Part shown: one piece after another, positions 48,489 to 60,190 of the stretch
How positions within the stretch are numbered: position 1 is the stretch's first letter
Layout: each line of letters begins with the position of its first letter
Source: Camillea tinctor
Lineage: Eukaryota; Ascomycota; Sordariomycetes; Xylariales; Xylariaceae
Direction of reading: 5' to 3'
Length of the DNA: 64,000 bases
Assembly: GCA_022578605.1 (NCBI GenBank)
Contig: MU394141.1
Coordinates: 62,001 to 126,000, forward strand
Program-made: the position numbers and the translations under genes
The notes under the pieces: model-generated
What the model was told of the DNA's origin: nothing
Databases searched by the model: none
The model's input: the letters and a program-made list of their open reading frames with translations, nothing else

Positions 48489-49898
48489 TTACAGCTCATC
48501 CTTCCTTTTGGCCTCCATCCCCTTAACCCCGGCATTAAGCGCCTTCAAGTGTCGCCACTCCGGCGCATCCTCGCCTAGACCCCAAGCAAACACGCCGCCT
48601 AGCTTCTTCATCTCCATGATGCGCGGGAACCTCTTCGCGACGGCGTCAGGCGTGTCGAACGTCCACCAGATCGCCTCGTCCCGATCCCAGTACCAGTACC
48701 CTCCGCCTTCCTCGTCATACTTGCCCTCCGTAAGCGCTCTTTTGAACGACTCCTCTACCTCTTGAGGAACCTCATCATGCCATGAAAACCCCCCGCCCTT
48801 ACCCAGATCGGCGCCCGTCTCGGGGTCCTCCAGCAGGCCCGTCGGACACCCGACCGGGTTCTGCGCGCATGCGGGCGCGCCCTCGGTGCGGAAGTACTTC
48901 GTGTAGAAGGCGAAGCCGAGGTTTATTTTCTCGCGTGGGGCGCCGTTGCGCAGGTAAGCGTCGACCGCCTCGAGGCTGAGCCGCACGCCGGTGTGGTGCT
49001 TGGTCACGTTGTCGCGGCGGTTCATGAGGTCGTAGGTCATGACGTTGAGGAAGTCGAGAGAGGCCATGATGCGCGGGACCGTGTCGGCCGTGAAGGCGAG
49101 CATGTCGCGCACGAGGCCCGGGACCGCGGCCGACATGAGCTTACTGGGCCCGAGGGCGGCCCGGATCTCCGCGAGGAGAAGAGGGTACGCGGTTATCTCC
49201 CAGGCTTTCTCCGAGTTGGGTATTTGCTTATAGTCCTCGCCGTTTCCCCTGTGCGAGTTTTGTTATATAGTAAGTTCTAGAAAGAAGGTACCTGGCCTAG
49301 AATGATAGAGGCCTAGGTTAGTTGAGACGTACCCTGGATACTCCCAGTCTATGTCAACACCTGACTCGCAGAAATCGGTTAGTATTTTATATTATCGTGA
49401 TGGTAGCGTACACGATACTTAAGGGGATCCCTTTATCCACGTACCATCGGCGCCTGTGTCATGGACCATGGCGGCTACATTGCGGGCGAATTTGGCGCGG
49501 CTCTCTTTGGTACGGGCGGCAGTATCGAAGCCCGCGGTGTCGCCCCAACCGCCAATGGCCACCATGACTTTCATCCCAGGGTGCAGCTGAGCTCGTGCCT
49601 CTTCTACAGTCATGAATAACGGCCAGGTAGAGTTGCCCTCTTCTCGGTTAAAAGTGCTGGAGCCCATGAAAGCCATAGCAACATGCGTGATAGGCATGGT
49701 GAGAGAGGGGTCAGGGATCACGACGTGTTGCCTGTAGTGATACGTTAACATGAATTCAATGCGAACTACGCATGATATTACAATATATTCATACCCTGTG
49801 AGGTACATGATATTGCGTATCGGGGGTGCCATGGCTGCAGCTACAGAGGCGGTGATGAATATGCACAGGGAGACCAATTGTAATGGGAAGTGTGCCAT
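48489..49898 (-). CDS. GH18 chitinase, secreted
   Basis: Four exons on the minus strand: 49898-49795, 49731-49445, 49360-49333, 49248-48489; 392 residues, all phases consistent. The N-terminus (MAHFPLQLVSLCIFITASVAAA) is a signal peptide, so the protein is probably secreted. Family GH18 hydrolyses chitin with retention. Motifs in order: YLTGQHVVIP near the first strand, VMVAIGGWGDT (SxGG-like), the catalytic DGVDIDWE at 130-137 with the acid Glu at 137, MSAAVPG, LNVMTYDLM, NLGFAFYTKYF, and GGVFAWGLGEDAPEW at the end (the Trp at the bottom of the cleft). Exon 3 is a 28-nt micro-exon that carries the catalytic motif. No LysM or carbohydrate-binding module is seen. Could act in wall remodelling, nutrition or attack on other fungi. 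Confidence 0.9.
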
Positions 49899-50366
49899 AA
49901 TGTACAATCGGTCCTAAAACAAGATCATTTCATCCAAGGGTGTAGAGAGTAAGTAGTAATTATGTTTGCTCTTAGCACGTTGAAATAAATATATTAACTT
50001 CTAGGAATCAAGGGGAGAGGACAAACGAGGATGAGAGGTGAAGTTCCGTCCCAATGGAGTGGCTCCTGCAAGTGAATATAACTAACCTTACCTTAGGTTT
50101 GGAGAATATTATTTCTATATGCAGGTACCGTATGTACCGTATATACTAACACAGTGCCATTTATCCATCACAACCAACCAATTATCCATAATATTTCTAG
50201 GTTAGGTATGCATTTGGTACGTAAATACCTAACGCGCCACTTATACTTTGTCTCGCAGAAACATACGTGATAACTACCTCGTTATGCTTTACAATGGAAT
50301 ATTTTTCTATTGATGTATATCTTAATCAGGTATACCTCGATCAGCCTACTCTAAATCCCAACCCTG
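49899..50366. other. Intergenic, chitinase to O-methyltransferase
   Basis: 468 bases covering the chitinase promoter and O-methyltransferase 3' end. AT-rich with TACCGTATG words. No gene seen. Confidence 0.6.
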
Positions 50367-52010
50367 TCAATACCGAGGAGACCGAGAAGCGGTAGCTTTC
50401 TTTGCCACGATGACCGCCTCCCCGGCCTCCTCCTCGTAGTATGCCACATTCTCAATGGCAAACCCAGAGGCCATGAGGAGCTCTTTCCAGTGCGAGTAGG
50501 ACCGGGCCTCGCCGTTGAGCATGGCCAGCATAGTCATATCGAGCTGGGTCCCGAGCCGGTGCGCATGCCTGTCCGGCACGACGAGCTCATCGATGAGTAG
50601 GAGTGAGTGCTCATCGTCCATGGCGTTGTAGATGTTCTTGAGGATTTCCTGGCAAGACGAATCGGGCCAATCTTTCATTTGGTGATCATTTAGTCAGCGT
50701 GAATGAGCGATCAATTCTCTCAGAAAATGGGGTAGTCATAGTGGGCTAAGATGATGGTGAAATATTAAAGACCTTACTTCGCAGGACGCTCCTGAAATAG
50801 TAGGCCGCTGCGCCTTTCACTGGCTGTTCGTCGAAGAAGCTTACGCCCAACTTTGCAATGCCGTCCTCCAGTTCTGCCTTAGCCACAACCTCGTCTAAGT
50901 CCTCGAGGATAATCCTACCCATCAGGTTAGGCCACTGTTTCTTCAACACCTGTGATAACACATGCTGTCAGTTTATCAACACATCCATGGGAATTTCATT
51001 CCCTCTCACACTTACATTGCACTGCTGTCCCACCCCACCACCCACATCTACAAACATCACCCTCTCACTTTTATTTCCTTCCTCTTTCTCCCCTAGTTCT
51101 CTAGCCCCTATTTTCACATACGCCTCGACGACAGCCTCCATGACATCGGTTCGCTCCAGCCAGTTGCACGTGACAGTGCGGTGTGTGCTCATAAATACAT
51201 TAAACGAACGCGCGTTCTCAGGTCGGGTATGTAGCCAGTCGAAAAACGTGATCCGTTCGCCCGCGACACCCTGCCCCAGCGCAAACGCCGTGTCGGTGTC
51301 GTCTCCGTTGCTCCCAAGGGGACGATAGTTATGCTGTCGGAGGAAGGCAGGGAGGGCGGCGTAGGCTGGGACGACGTTGTCGTTGCTATTTTTCAAGAAG
51401 GGGATGGCGTGTTAGTTATAGAAGGTAAGAAACAAGGGGTATTAAGGTAAAAGAGGAAACTTACACGTGGCACACACCTGCACTATAACTATCATCCACG
51501 AGATTATTCCCGTAGTTACTTGCAGCCCAGAGTCCCGCGCCTACCTCCCGGATGAGGCTGACAGAGGCCATGTATTTCAGAATCCGCGCTAGCAGGTTCA
51601 GGTCAGGCTCCTTGCCCGTTTTTCGGGCCAGCTCTGCAGTGGAAAGAGGTTCATGGTTAGAAGATAGGATGTCGAAGATGCCGAGGTCTACCCCTATACG
51701 GGCAGAAATGAGTTCGAAGACCTATAGCCGTTGTTAGGAACTTTTTGTTTGAGTAGTCTCGTTTTAGGAAAGGGGAGACATGGAGGAGGAGGGTAAGACT
51801 CACGTCATACAGTATTCTCTGGGACGTATCGACCGGGGTCTCTAACTCAGGCACCAGCCTTCGAATCACTGATGTGAGCCTTTTCCGAAGCTCTTCACTC
51901 TCGCAAATATCTTTGGGGGATCCCTTGGAGTTTGCGAGTAAAGTTTCTAAAAAGTCAATCACGGAGCTCATTTCAGGTGCCCCTGAAGGTTCATGAAACG
52001 AGGGGCTCAT
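50367..52010 (-). CDS. COMT-like O-methyltransferase (secondary-metabolite type)
   Basis: Five exons on the minus strand: 52010-51804, 51721-51465, 51385-51016, 50949-50778, 50671-50367; 436 residues, phases consistent. The family transfers a methyl group from S-adenosylmethionine to a hydroxyl of small aromatic or polyketide substrates in the cytosol. The N-terminal dimerisation/winged-helix part includes VFELISARIGVDLGIFDIL and TAELARKTGKEPDLNLLARILKYM. The SAM site is VDVGGGVGQQ, with ILEDLDEVV as the acidic second motif. The substrate-side stretch YYFRSVL|RNWPDSSCQEILKN should carry the catalytic His of the HDW/HNW motif. Here the pair is Arg-Asn, so the general base is missing, though the residue lies at a splice junction (50778/50671). 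The chitinase next to it shares no known pathway. It may be part of a small accessory set with the nearby dehydrogenases. Confidence 0.85.
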
Positions 52011-52957
52011 TGTGGCAATTTCTTTTGGTAGATGCCTCTCAAAGGGGGGTGTCTATTACGTCGATGAACACACGAAAGTGAATTCCCAAGCTTGAAGTTT
52101 AAGACATCCACGAGTGCGCTGACAACTTATTAAATACAACATTGACTTATATGTTATGTCATTTACTGTTTGAATACCCCTATATCACATTTCACAACAG
52201 CGAGCCTGGAGTGGTCTTTTACTAAGGAACACTTGATTAATATAGCAACAAGTTGGACGCCTTCTTTTCCCGGATACTACAAATTGGATTAGATATATGG
52301 TAACCCGGAATTTCTTACCCTATGCGGTGTAAAATACGACATATTGTACAAGGCTTCGGTGACATTTCGTCATACCGAACTTATGGATGAATCTAGGTAA
52401 GTAGTAAGGTAGTTTTCTTTACATGATAGTTGGGCAAGGCTATGCTACGTAGTGCACCTGTCGGCTTCACAATGCGGAACTGTATTTTTGAAGATCAACC
52501 AATTCCCTCATTTCGGGACCGAAGTGAGAAAGTTAGATTAGGTCTCATTCTGACTACTCCGGGACCGAGCCACAAGCATTATCAAGTAGAATTGAGGTGA
52601 TAGTGGACCTAGTCAGCATGCGGCAGAAAATAATATCGCTAGTTTGTCGTTATGAAGGAATTGAAAAAGAAATCGGCTAAGAATTAGGTGGGGATTGACT
52701 ATATACGCGTGGTCTTTCGTGAAGCCTAGCCTGGGGACTTCTAGTACTTCTTCAAATATCTCTCTCAATTCTTTACGATTGTATTTTAGCTACATGTCTC
52801 GTTATGGAATATTTTAGATAATGGTAATCGGCTTACACCCAGTAACTCATATTAGACTTTTCGTTATTCTGCACCCTTTCGTCCTCTAAGCTCTGCCTCA
52901 GGGGGCATCTTTGCTGCTAGGCCCTTCATGCATCATCGCTTTACGGAATGCACCATT
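52011..52957. other. Intergenic upstream of O-methyltransferase
   Basis: 947 bases, AT-rich, no long ORF and no clear motif. Includes the probable O-methyltransferase promoter and the 3' side of the membrane-protein gene. Confidence 0.6.
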
Positions 52958-54267
52958 TTATCTACTATCCGCTCCTGCAGAGTCCCTATGATAAGTATAC
53001 ACATCATGGTTCCCAATATCGAGCCCCTCCTTGTCTACACCGAGGCCGGATCCTAGGGTGGCCATGCTTAAGATCCCTCCGGGGACCATGTACTTGGCGA
53101 GGGGGTTGCTAATAGGGCTATACTTCTTCGTAGATACGGACCCCATAGACTCGCCGATTTGTGAAGAGGGATGTGAGAAATGAGAGTAATATGGGTTAGG
53201 ATATGGCCGTAAGTTGTTAGCTTCAGAGGAGGTGGTAGCCCGTGAGCCGCGGCGCAAGTAATGATAGAGACTGGATAAGCATGGGGTACAACCGACAATG
53301 ATGACAATGGCAATCTCTGAGACGCTGTAAAACTTAGTGAATAGGTGAAACTAGGTGAATTCGATGCAGCATATAGGCTCTAGGGGGGAATGGCTTACAC
53401 TAGCATTGTTGTCTTTGTACAGAGCCATGTGAAGTCAGAATATCGTATCACAAGAACGCGGAGGTATATCCCAAATATTCCAATGATACATGCACTAATT
53501 TAAAAATTAGCCTCACACCGAGAACTAAGCCTGTAGATCAGGAAGAAGCTTGGGTGTGAAGGGTAAGCTTACATTGAACCAATCCCGAAGACTGCGTACG
53601 CCGCCAACTTGCGCTTGATCGGCATCCTTAGATGCCAGATAGCCCATACAGGTAACAAGAATGCCTCTAAGTCAGATATGAGGTTAAGGATACCAGCCGC
53701 AAGGTTTAACGACACAGCATTAATACATCTCCCGTGCACGTTGCTGTTCCAGATCGCCTCCCGCGGCCAACATTGGAACACATAGGTAAAGAGAAGGCCG
53801 GTGTAGAAAAGGATATTAGCACCCATAGAAATAATTACAACCCAGTAGACAATGTTGTGCGCGGCAGTTGCAAAGATGCCCTTGATCTGGAAAAGCACGG
53901 ACATCTTTGCGGCCAGGGTTGTCGCAGGGTAGATGCAGTAAAGGACATGGATTGTGTATAGGATGTGCTCGAATTGTGTCACCGAGACATCCCACTGATG
54001 CCGTGCGAAGCCGTAGTTCTCGATGTAGATTTGGATACCAGTATAGCTCATGAGCCCAACCCAGGCGATGTAGCTTAGCCAATCTTCTGGATTGTGTCCC
54101 CGACAGATACGGAGCTTGACGAAGACCCGAAGGGCTACAAAGCTAGTCGATATGACGAGCGCGGTCGTGGCGGTGCCGATGACGGCCGGCATTAGCGTTG
54201 GGGGGTTAACAAAGTTGGGCTCGATGCCATCGGGAGGCTTTAAAGCTGGAGTAGTGTCCGCGTCCAT
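52958..54267 (-). CDS. PTH11-like integral membrane protein (fungal rhodopsin domain)
   Basis: Three exons on the minus strand: 54267-53573, 53494-53399, 53324-52958; 385 residues, phases consistent. The family has seven helices and includes PTH11-type receptors that sense surface or host cues at the plasma membrane. Seen: helix 1 AVIGTATTALVISTSFVALRVFVKL, helix 2 with DWLSYIAWVGLMSYTGIQIY, an outer loop with C-F-Q-C-W (YVFQCWPRE) typical of the family, LNLAAGILNLISDLEAFLLPVWAIW, KLAAYAVFGIGSI with ACIIGIFGIY, and EIAIVIIVGCTPCLSSLYHYL. The tail (about 90 residues) is Ser/Gly-rich and cytosolic. No CFEM domain precedes helix 1, so it is a CFEM-less member. The ligand and role are unknown. 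Confidence 0.82.
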
Positions 54268-56907
54268 TATTCACAAGTCTGGTAGTGGGCCGATGAGGCG
54301 TAGTTAGTCGCAAGATGCAAGAATACTCACTTATACGACAATAAGAACCGTACAGTAGCTTTCTTAATAGCATAAGCTCGGCGGGTATATAAATAGTTTA
54401 CTACCAAGAAACCAGAACTCGCCGATATGTCGTAGCACTTGTCTCTTGTTAAAACGGGCATTGCAACCCTAAGACATGGTGGACAAACCGACTCGTCGGT
54501 TGCCTTGTTTTCAAGTTTACCCAATTATTACGAGGCTAAAATACTACTTCTATGAAGATACCGAAATCTAATTCCCAATCTTTCGCAACATACATCTATA
54601 ATAATTAGGTGTTAGGTATGCATCATATACTATGCAATCGTGAGGCGGCAGGTCTTGTTGCTTACTGGGTGTTCGTAGTGATGATTGAGCAGCCTGCCTC
54701 ATCATGGCCCACTGGAGAAATATTGATACTCGCTCCTTGCCGAGACATACTCTTCTCGGGCGGATGAGATTCGACGAGTCGGCATCAGACAACGACTTGC
54801 ACATCCTTCTCGTTCCACAAGCTCGAGAAAAGATGTCCACTGATATCACAGAGCCATGGAGTAGCTCTTGCGGGACAGGGGGTAGTTATACGATGAACTG
54901 ATGAATTGACTACATGTTGGAACAACTCATTTCAAGGCGTCATATAAGCGTGGGTATTCTCAGTTGGAGTAGTTGCCTCTTTTTTCTTTTTGTCGTCAAG
55001 TCCTAGGTTCAGTATATTCGCAACCAGGTCCTATATTCGGATCTAGACCACGCTGCTTTAAACCTAGCCTTGCGCCGAGTCTCATCCCTAATAAACATAT
55101 AATATAAAATAAATAAAAGGAACATGAAATGAGGCTAGCATTTAAATCTAATACCACCAATACGTAAGATCTACAAACGATGCTGGAAGCATCCGCGGCA
55201 GTGACTTGATGTTGCTTAAGCAATGTAATAGGTATATAGTAGACACAATGTTGGGGTAAACAGGGCTAGCAACTGTGACAGATTTAGCAAGATCTTGTTT
55301 ATCTTTGCTCTTACAGTCAGCAACAATTCATTATCCTTAGCTTAGACCATGACGTGGACCTTTTGTATACCCTAGTAATCAACTTGTCATTTATCAACCA
55401 TGTCGCGAGTGGAATCCCATGTTTTTGCCTTTTGAATACAATACACTAAATTATGTCGGCCACGGCGAGGAGGTTAGTGGGAGGGGCGCTTTTGATTTTG
55501 ACATTCATGACCTGCTCTCTCTAAACTCAAGGTCACTTGAGTATAAAGATGATTAGGTACGAAATGGCACGTACAACTGACGATAACTTTGCGGTTAAGC
55601 TTAAAGCAAAATATTTTCTAATGCTGAGGTGAATGTCCATGCATACGTATAGCCTGGAATGTCGGATCAGGTAAGTGAGAATTCGCAAGAGGTTAGGGAG
55701 GCCATTCGCCTAAGTGAGCTCCTCTAGTGATGACAGTAGCCTTACCTCAGCAACTGATATAATTGGCCAAGACTTAGACTCGGATGTACGTCCGCTACTT
55801 GTATGCAATATTCCGGAAAATGAGAACATTGATATGGGAAAGATGCTTTCACAGAAGGGGGTGAAAAGGACAATATAATTAAACGATACTTCATGTGTCT
55901 GGTTACAATAGTACAGCTTTTCCATTATAATATGAATCTAACGTGAAAGCGACTGAACGAGCCAATGGAGTCTCTAGAGATAAACTGGTTATTTAAGCCT
56001 AAAACCCAAAGCCGTCAGAATTATACGCCGTAGTGAGGCTGGCGCCGCTCGAATGCCTCACAGGCTCACACAACCCCAACCAGCTCCGTCGTGAAACCGG
56101 CCCGGCATAACGGGCACGGAGATAGTCCCACCTTAATGGAACCTGCGGTCAACCGGTGATCGCCACACTGATGCGAACAAACCAAAGCTCAACGGAGATA
56201 AGCTGTCTTGTTCCATATATGAAGGTCCCAGAAAGGCTGGAATTAAGGATCCAAACTCGTGTTATGGTTTAAGGCCAAAGCAGCTGTATGTTTTAACACT
56301 GGAGTCTACAGGGACCCCATGGCTGGTGCAAATAGTCTCCTCAATTTAAAACGGAAGCGGAGCAACACCGGAGACTTATATGTGACCTAATAGATGGGTC
56401 TATTCACAGTTGATCACGCTTCAGTGGTTGCAGTGGCGGGCCCCCTTATTAGTAGCACTTCAAAAATAGGCGTATTGCGTATTTGATAGTAAGGCCAACT
56501 TCTTCCAAGCTGAGAAAAACACCAAGGCAGGAAAATCATGGTCTTCCACGGAACATGCATCCCACCCGTAGTGTCCGAGAGCTAAGCATGAATATCAACA
56601 CAGCTTGGATTTAACGGTCCTAAGAGGACTTAAAGAAATCCCCGGCATTAGATCAGAATGATTTATCGTGACTTTGGTATGAGGGAGATGGTGCTTTGCT
56701 TGGTGAGAGTTTCATTATCTCTAGAGAGAGGTGAGTATGTTACTCATATGATGGTCAGGAAGTCATAGAATCTGTCAATAGGTATATATATCTATAACTT
56801 TTCCTTTGTCATCTGAAATTGTAGACCTAAATCAAAAGAATATTAACATACCATTATCGTTTCCACCAAAATACAACCGCAACCTGTGTTCTGCACACAA
56901 CTTAACC
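54268..56907. other. 2.6-kb intergenic region
   Basis: Divergent upstream region of the PTH11-like gene and the first dehydrogenase. No ORF above about 95 codons looks like protein. A stretch around 56030-56240 is more GC-rich than its surroundings and could be a decayed gene or transposon piece, but no family could be recognised. An ATG at 56806 is in frame with the dehydrogenase but adds an atypical leader. Confidence 0.5.
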
Positions 56908-58096
56908 ATGGCCCCAAGATATAGCAAGGATAGCAAGGCATCTGAACTTGTTCAGGAATTCGCCGACAACATCAAGGGTAAGGTGATCCTCGTCACTGGC
57001 ACCTCTCCTGGAGGCCTCGGAGCTCTCTACTGCACTGCCATTGCTAAGGCAAGCCCGTCGCTCATAATTCTCACCGGACGTACTGCCGCCGCGATCCAGA
57101 AGACGGCAGATGAGATCAAAGTCGTGAATTCAGATGTGAAGACACAATTGCTCATCTTTGATCTTGCCTCGTTTCAGAGCGTGCGCAAGGCGGCTGGGGA
57201 AGTGAACTCATGGAAAGACGTGCCACACATCGACCTTCTCGTCAATAACGCAGGTATCATGGCCGTTCCTTATGGTACGACGGAGGACGGATTCGAGAGA
57301 CAATTTGGAACGAATCACCTGGGTCACTTCTTGTTCACCAATCTTATCATGGATAAGATCCTCGCGTCCAAGACACCACGGATCGTCGTCGTGAGCAGCG
57401 TTGCGCATAGGACGAACCCGATCAGGTGGGCAGATTACAACTGGTCGGTAGGTGATATTCATTAAATTAAATCACACTAGTATTGGAAAAAGTCTAGTAC
57501 TGACCTTCATTTCTAGGATGGCAAGACTTACCAAAGGTGGATGGCGTACGGCCAGTCTAAGACAGCCAACATCTTAATGGCTATATCACTAGCTCAGAAG
57601 CTCCAGAGGAAAGGCCTCCAGGCTTTCTCGCTACACCCGGGAATATTCCTCACCAATCTGTCCCGAGATCTTGACTTCAATGCCCCCGATGGGGGTATGA
57701 GCGATTTGAGTGAGTGGCTTGCCCCTTTCTAGATCCGCGATTTGCGGCTAAGATACCTCTCTAACTGTATCCCACTAGCCGCTGCCGAAACGTTCATGGG
57801 CACGAAATACATGCATCCAGAAAATGCATATCTCGTGGATTCTGAGGAACAGGTTATTGCAACCCATGTTTTCTGCTCGTTCAGCGACGATATTCAAGGT
57901 TAGTTTAAGAAAAAGGCAATGTGATCTATATAGTGCTAACATGTCATGAATAGGACACAATGGCAAGTACTTCCACGAATGTCACGTTGCGGACGAGGCC
58001 AACGAAGAGGTTTACTCCTGGGCTACAAGTGCCATATATGCGGATAAACTGTGGACTCTGAGTGAGAAACTCGTGGGCCAGGAGTTTAAATACTAA
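56908..58096 (+). CDS. Short-chain dehydrogenase/reductase
   Basis: Four exons: 56908-57447, 57517-57709, 57779-57898, 57954-58096; 331 residues, phases consistent. A classical NAD(P)-binding Rossmann enzyme of the fungal retinol-dehydrogenase/WW-oxidoreductase-like type. Seen: the nucleotide motif TGTSPGGLG near residue 31, GRTAAAIQKTADEI, DLASFQSVRKAA, LVNNAGIMAVPYGTTEDGFE, NHLGHFLFTNLI, catalytic Ser in VVSSVAHR, and catalytic Tyr/Lys in YGQSKTANIL, then LHPGIFLTNLS. The ATG at 56908 starts MAPRYSKDSK and fits the family; an upstream in-frame ATG at 56806 would add 34 residues. The substrate is unknown: alcohol or ketone in secondary metabolism, or detoxification. It lies in an accessory block next to another dehydrogenase on the other strand. 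Confidence 0.88.
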
Positions 58097-58979
58097 ATAC
58101 TTGGTGTTTGGCCCCTGAGCTTCCAGCGCATTCATAATACCACCGAGCTGCGGGTGGTATAAAACATCTTATTTAGATATACAGATTGCCAATGTAGTTT
58201 TATTTATATAAAAAAATAAGTTTTAGCCCTTAAACCGTCATGAACATACTGTCTAATTGATTTTGTGGTTTATACATTGTGACATGCACCAGAAGATTGT
58301 CGTTCTGAAAATTGAAGAAGTGACTAAGCCACCCCTAAGTAAAAGCGGCATTGGAAAGAAAAAGCCTACCGAAAACATCGTTCTATCCTAGGGCTAGTAG
58401 CTAGGCACGTACGTGCATATGTACCAAGCAAGGTTCAAAATATGACAACTACCTACTTATTTATAACTCCTCACAATCCCCGCCCGAGTCAAGAGGCACA
58501 CACATGGGATGATGATGCAGGTGCAGGGAGGAGCATTTACATACATCATGCGAGAGACTTTTGAATTTATCGATTTGGGCAAGTATGTAGAGATTAGTTG
58601 GGGTCTTGTCCTATTATACAGAGTGCCGTTAGGCGTCACAACTTTATTGGTCTTGTATCGCTTCATGGACGTGTAAAGTGAGGCCGACGAGAAAAAAAAA
58701 TAGATGCAGATGGTCGGAATAAGATGTGATAGTTGTCAAATATGACGAGGCAACCTTTTTGTATTTCTATCAGTTGGTTCCTGCTGAACTACGTTATTCA
58801 GGGGGGTTGTAGCATGAATGCATACAAACTGACTCGCCCTACTTATACCATAGGGTAATCGATTTCCAATTCCCAAAACTCAATACGATTTGCTCGGAGT
58901 TAAAGAATCCTTCAGCAATACAACGAAACATGTCTTTGGTTTCGGATATTAGCTACCGTCTGCTGATCCTTTAGCCAGC
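58097..58979. other. Intergenic, between the two dehydrogenases
   Basis: Convergent 3' spacer of 883 bases, AT-rich. A 69-codon ORF at 58457-58666 has no features. No gene seen. Confidence 0.6.
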
Positions 58980-60190
58980 CTAGGTTTCCCAAGGATGGCC
59001 TCCCTTGCCTAACTTCGCATTCAGGAACAACAACCTGTTCCGTCCCTCTCGCTGAATCTCCTCCCGATGTGCTTCCATTTCCTCTATATCCCCTATGCAG
59101 AAACAGTTCAGTGCTATAGGACATGGGGGAAAGTATGTAACCTTACGGGATCATTAAACTTACAGTTAACACTAATGACACAGCCTCGCATCCACTCGGC
59201 ACGTGGCGTGCATAGAAAGAGCGACAGACCACCTGACAGCATGGGGTGGTCCCTTGCAAATGGTCGGTGGACCTCAGTGGTCATGTCAGTGTTCAGAAGA
59301 CCGGGGAGGAGGGAAAATGATCGGACGTTTGGGTGCTCTTGACGAAAACATCATGTTAGTACAAAACCACTTTCCTTCTTCACCTTGAACCTGTATCGGA
59401 TTGCACAAAATGGGTGATAGCCTTACCGACGTGGATGTATTCCATGAGCTTGATCTGCGCCAATTTGCTCGATACGTACGAGCTCATGTTCGGGAACAAG
59501 CTTTCGGCCGCTCCTGAGCCTACTGTGATGATGGTGTCGTTCTCCTGCGCCTGTTTCAGGAAGTAGTAGCACATGGTGTAAACGCCTTTTACATTAACCT
59601 CCTACTCTAGGCATCAGTTTTGCTAGGTGCGATATCAATATCTCCGGGGGGCTCGATTACAAAGTCGTTCCACCATTCAGACGGCTCCATTGTACCGAAA
59701 GGACGGTAGTTCAAGGTCGCCGCATTGTTTATGAGGATATCTATGTGGCCCACTTCGGCTTTGGTCTTTGCCCATAGGTCTTGGACGGAAGACTCGGATT
59801 TGATATCCGCAGGCTGGACCAGGATCTTTGTGGAGGGATTCTTCGCAATGTTTCGGAGGTGAGTAGCAACCTCGTTCAAGACGTTGACTCTACGGCTTGT
59901 GATGACGACCGCTGCAGTACCGGCTACCACCCAGGCCTCGGCGATAGCCTATATATGGATGATATTTAGTTAGTATAGGAGAAAGGATGTTGGCCTTTAG
60001 ATATATCTGGTGTAGGTGGTCAATGAGTACTTAACTTTCCAACGCCGCCAGATACACCAGTTATTAAGACGGCCTTCCCTCTAGCAGATAACTCTGGCCG
60101 AGATGGTTCTAAGAGGGGATACATATCCCGGTGGACACCCTTGGTGAGTTGGACTGGCCAAGTGACGGCATCGAGATCTGGTGAATCCAT
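58980..60190 (-). CDS. Short-chain dehydrogenase, frame break at first exon junction
   Basis: Five exons on the minus strand: 60190-60036, 59948-59661, 59601-59427, 59337-59164, 59092-58980, about 301 residues if the break is ignored. Seen: WPVQLTKGVHRDMYPLL, the nucleotide motif TGVSGGVGK, VVITSRRVNVLNEVA, the DIKSESSVQDLW stretch, INNAATLNYRPFG, the EWWNDF|EVNVKGVYTM junction, Ser in TVGSGAAESLF, Tyr/Lys in YVSSKLAQIK, EHPNVRSFSLLPGLLNTDM, and ISVN|WDIEEME near the end. All later junctions are in phase. At the first junction the exon ends GGAAAG directly followed by TTAAG, so GT-AG splicing (GTTAAG...TATAG) shifts the frame by one base and meets a stop soon after. A missing G (GGAAAG|GTTAAG expected) explains it. 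Either a sequencing error or a recent inactivation. Confidence 0.75.

Noticed and set aside
55990..56250. GC-richer patch that might be a decayed transposon
   Set aside because: No terminal repeats, no ORF and no recognisable family.
56806..56907. Upstream in-frame ATG for the first dehydrogenase
   Set aside because: Adds a Asn/Lys-rich leader not seen in the family; 56908 fits better.
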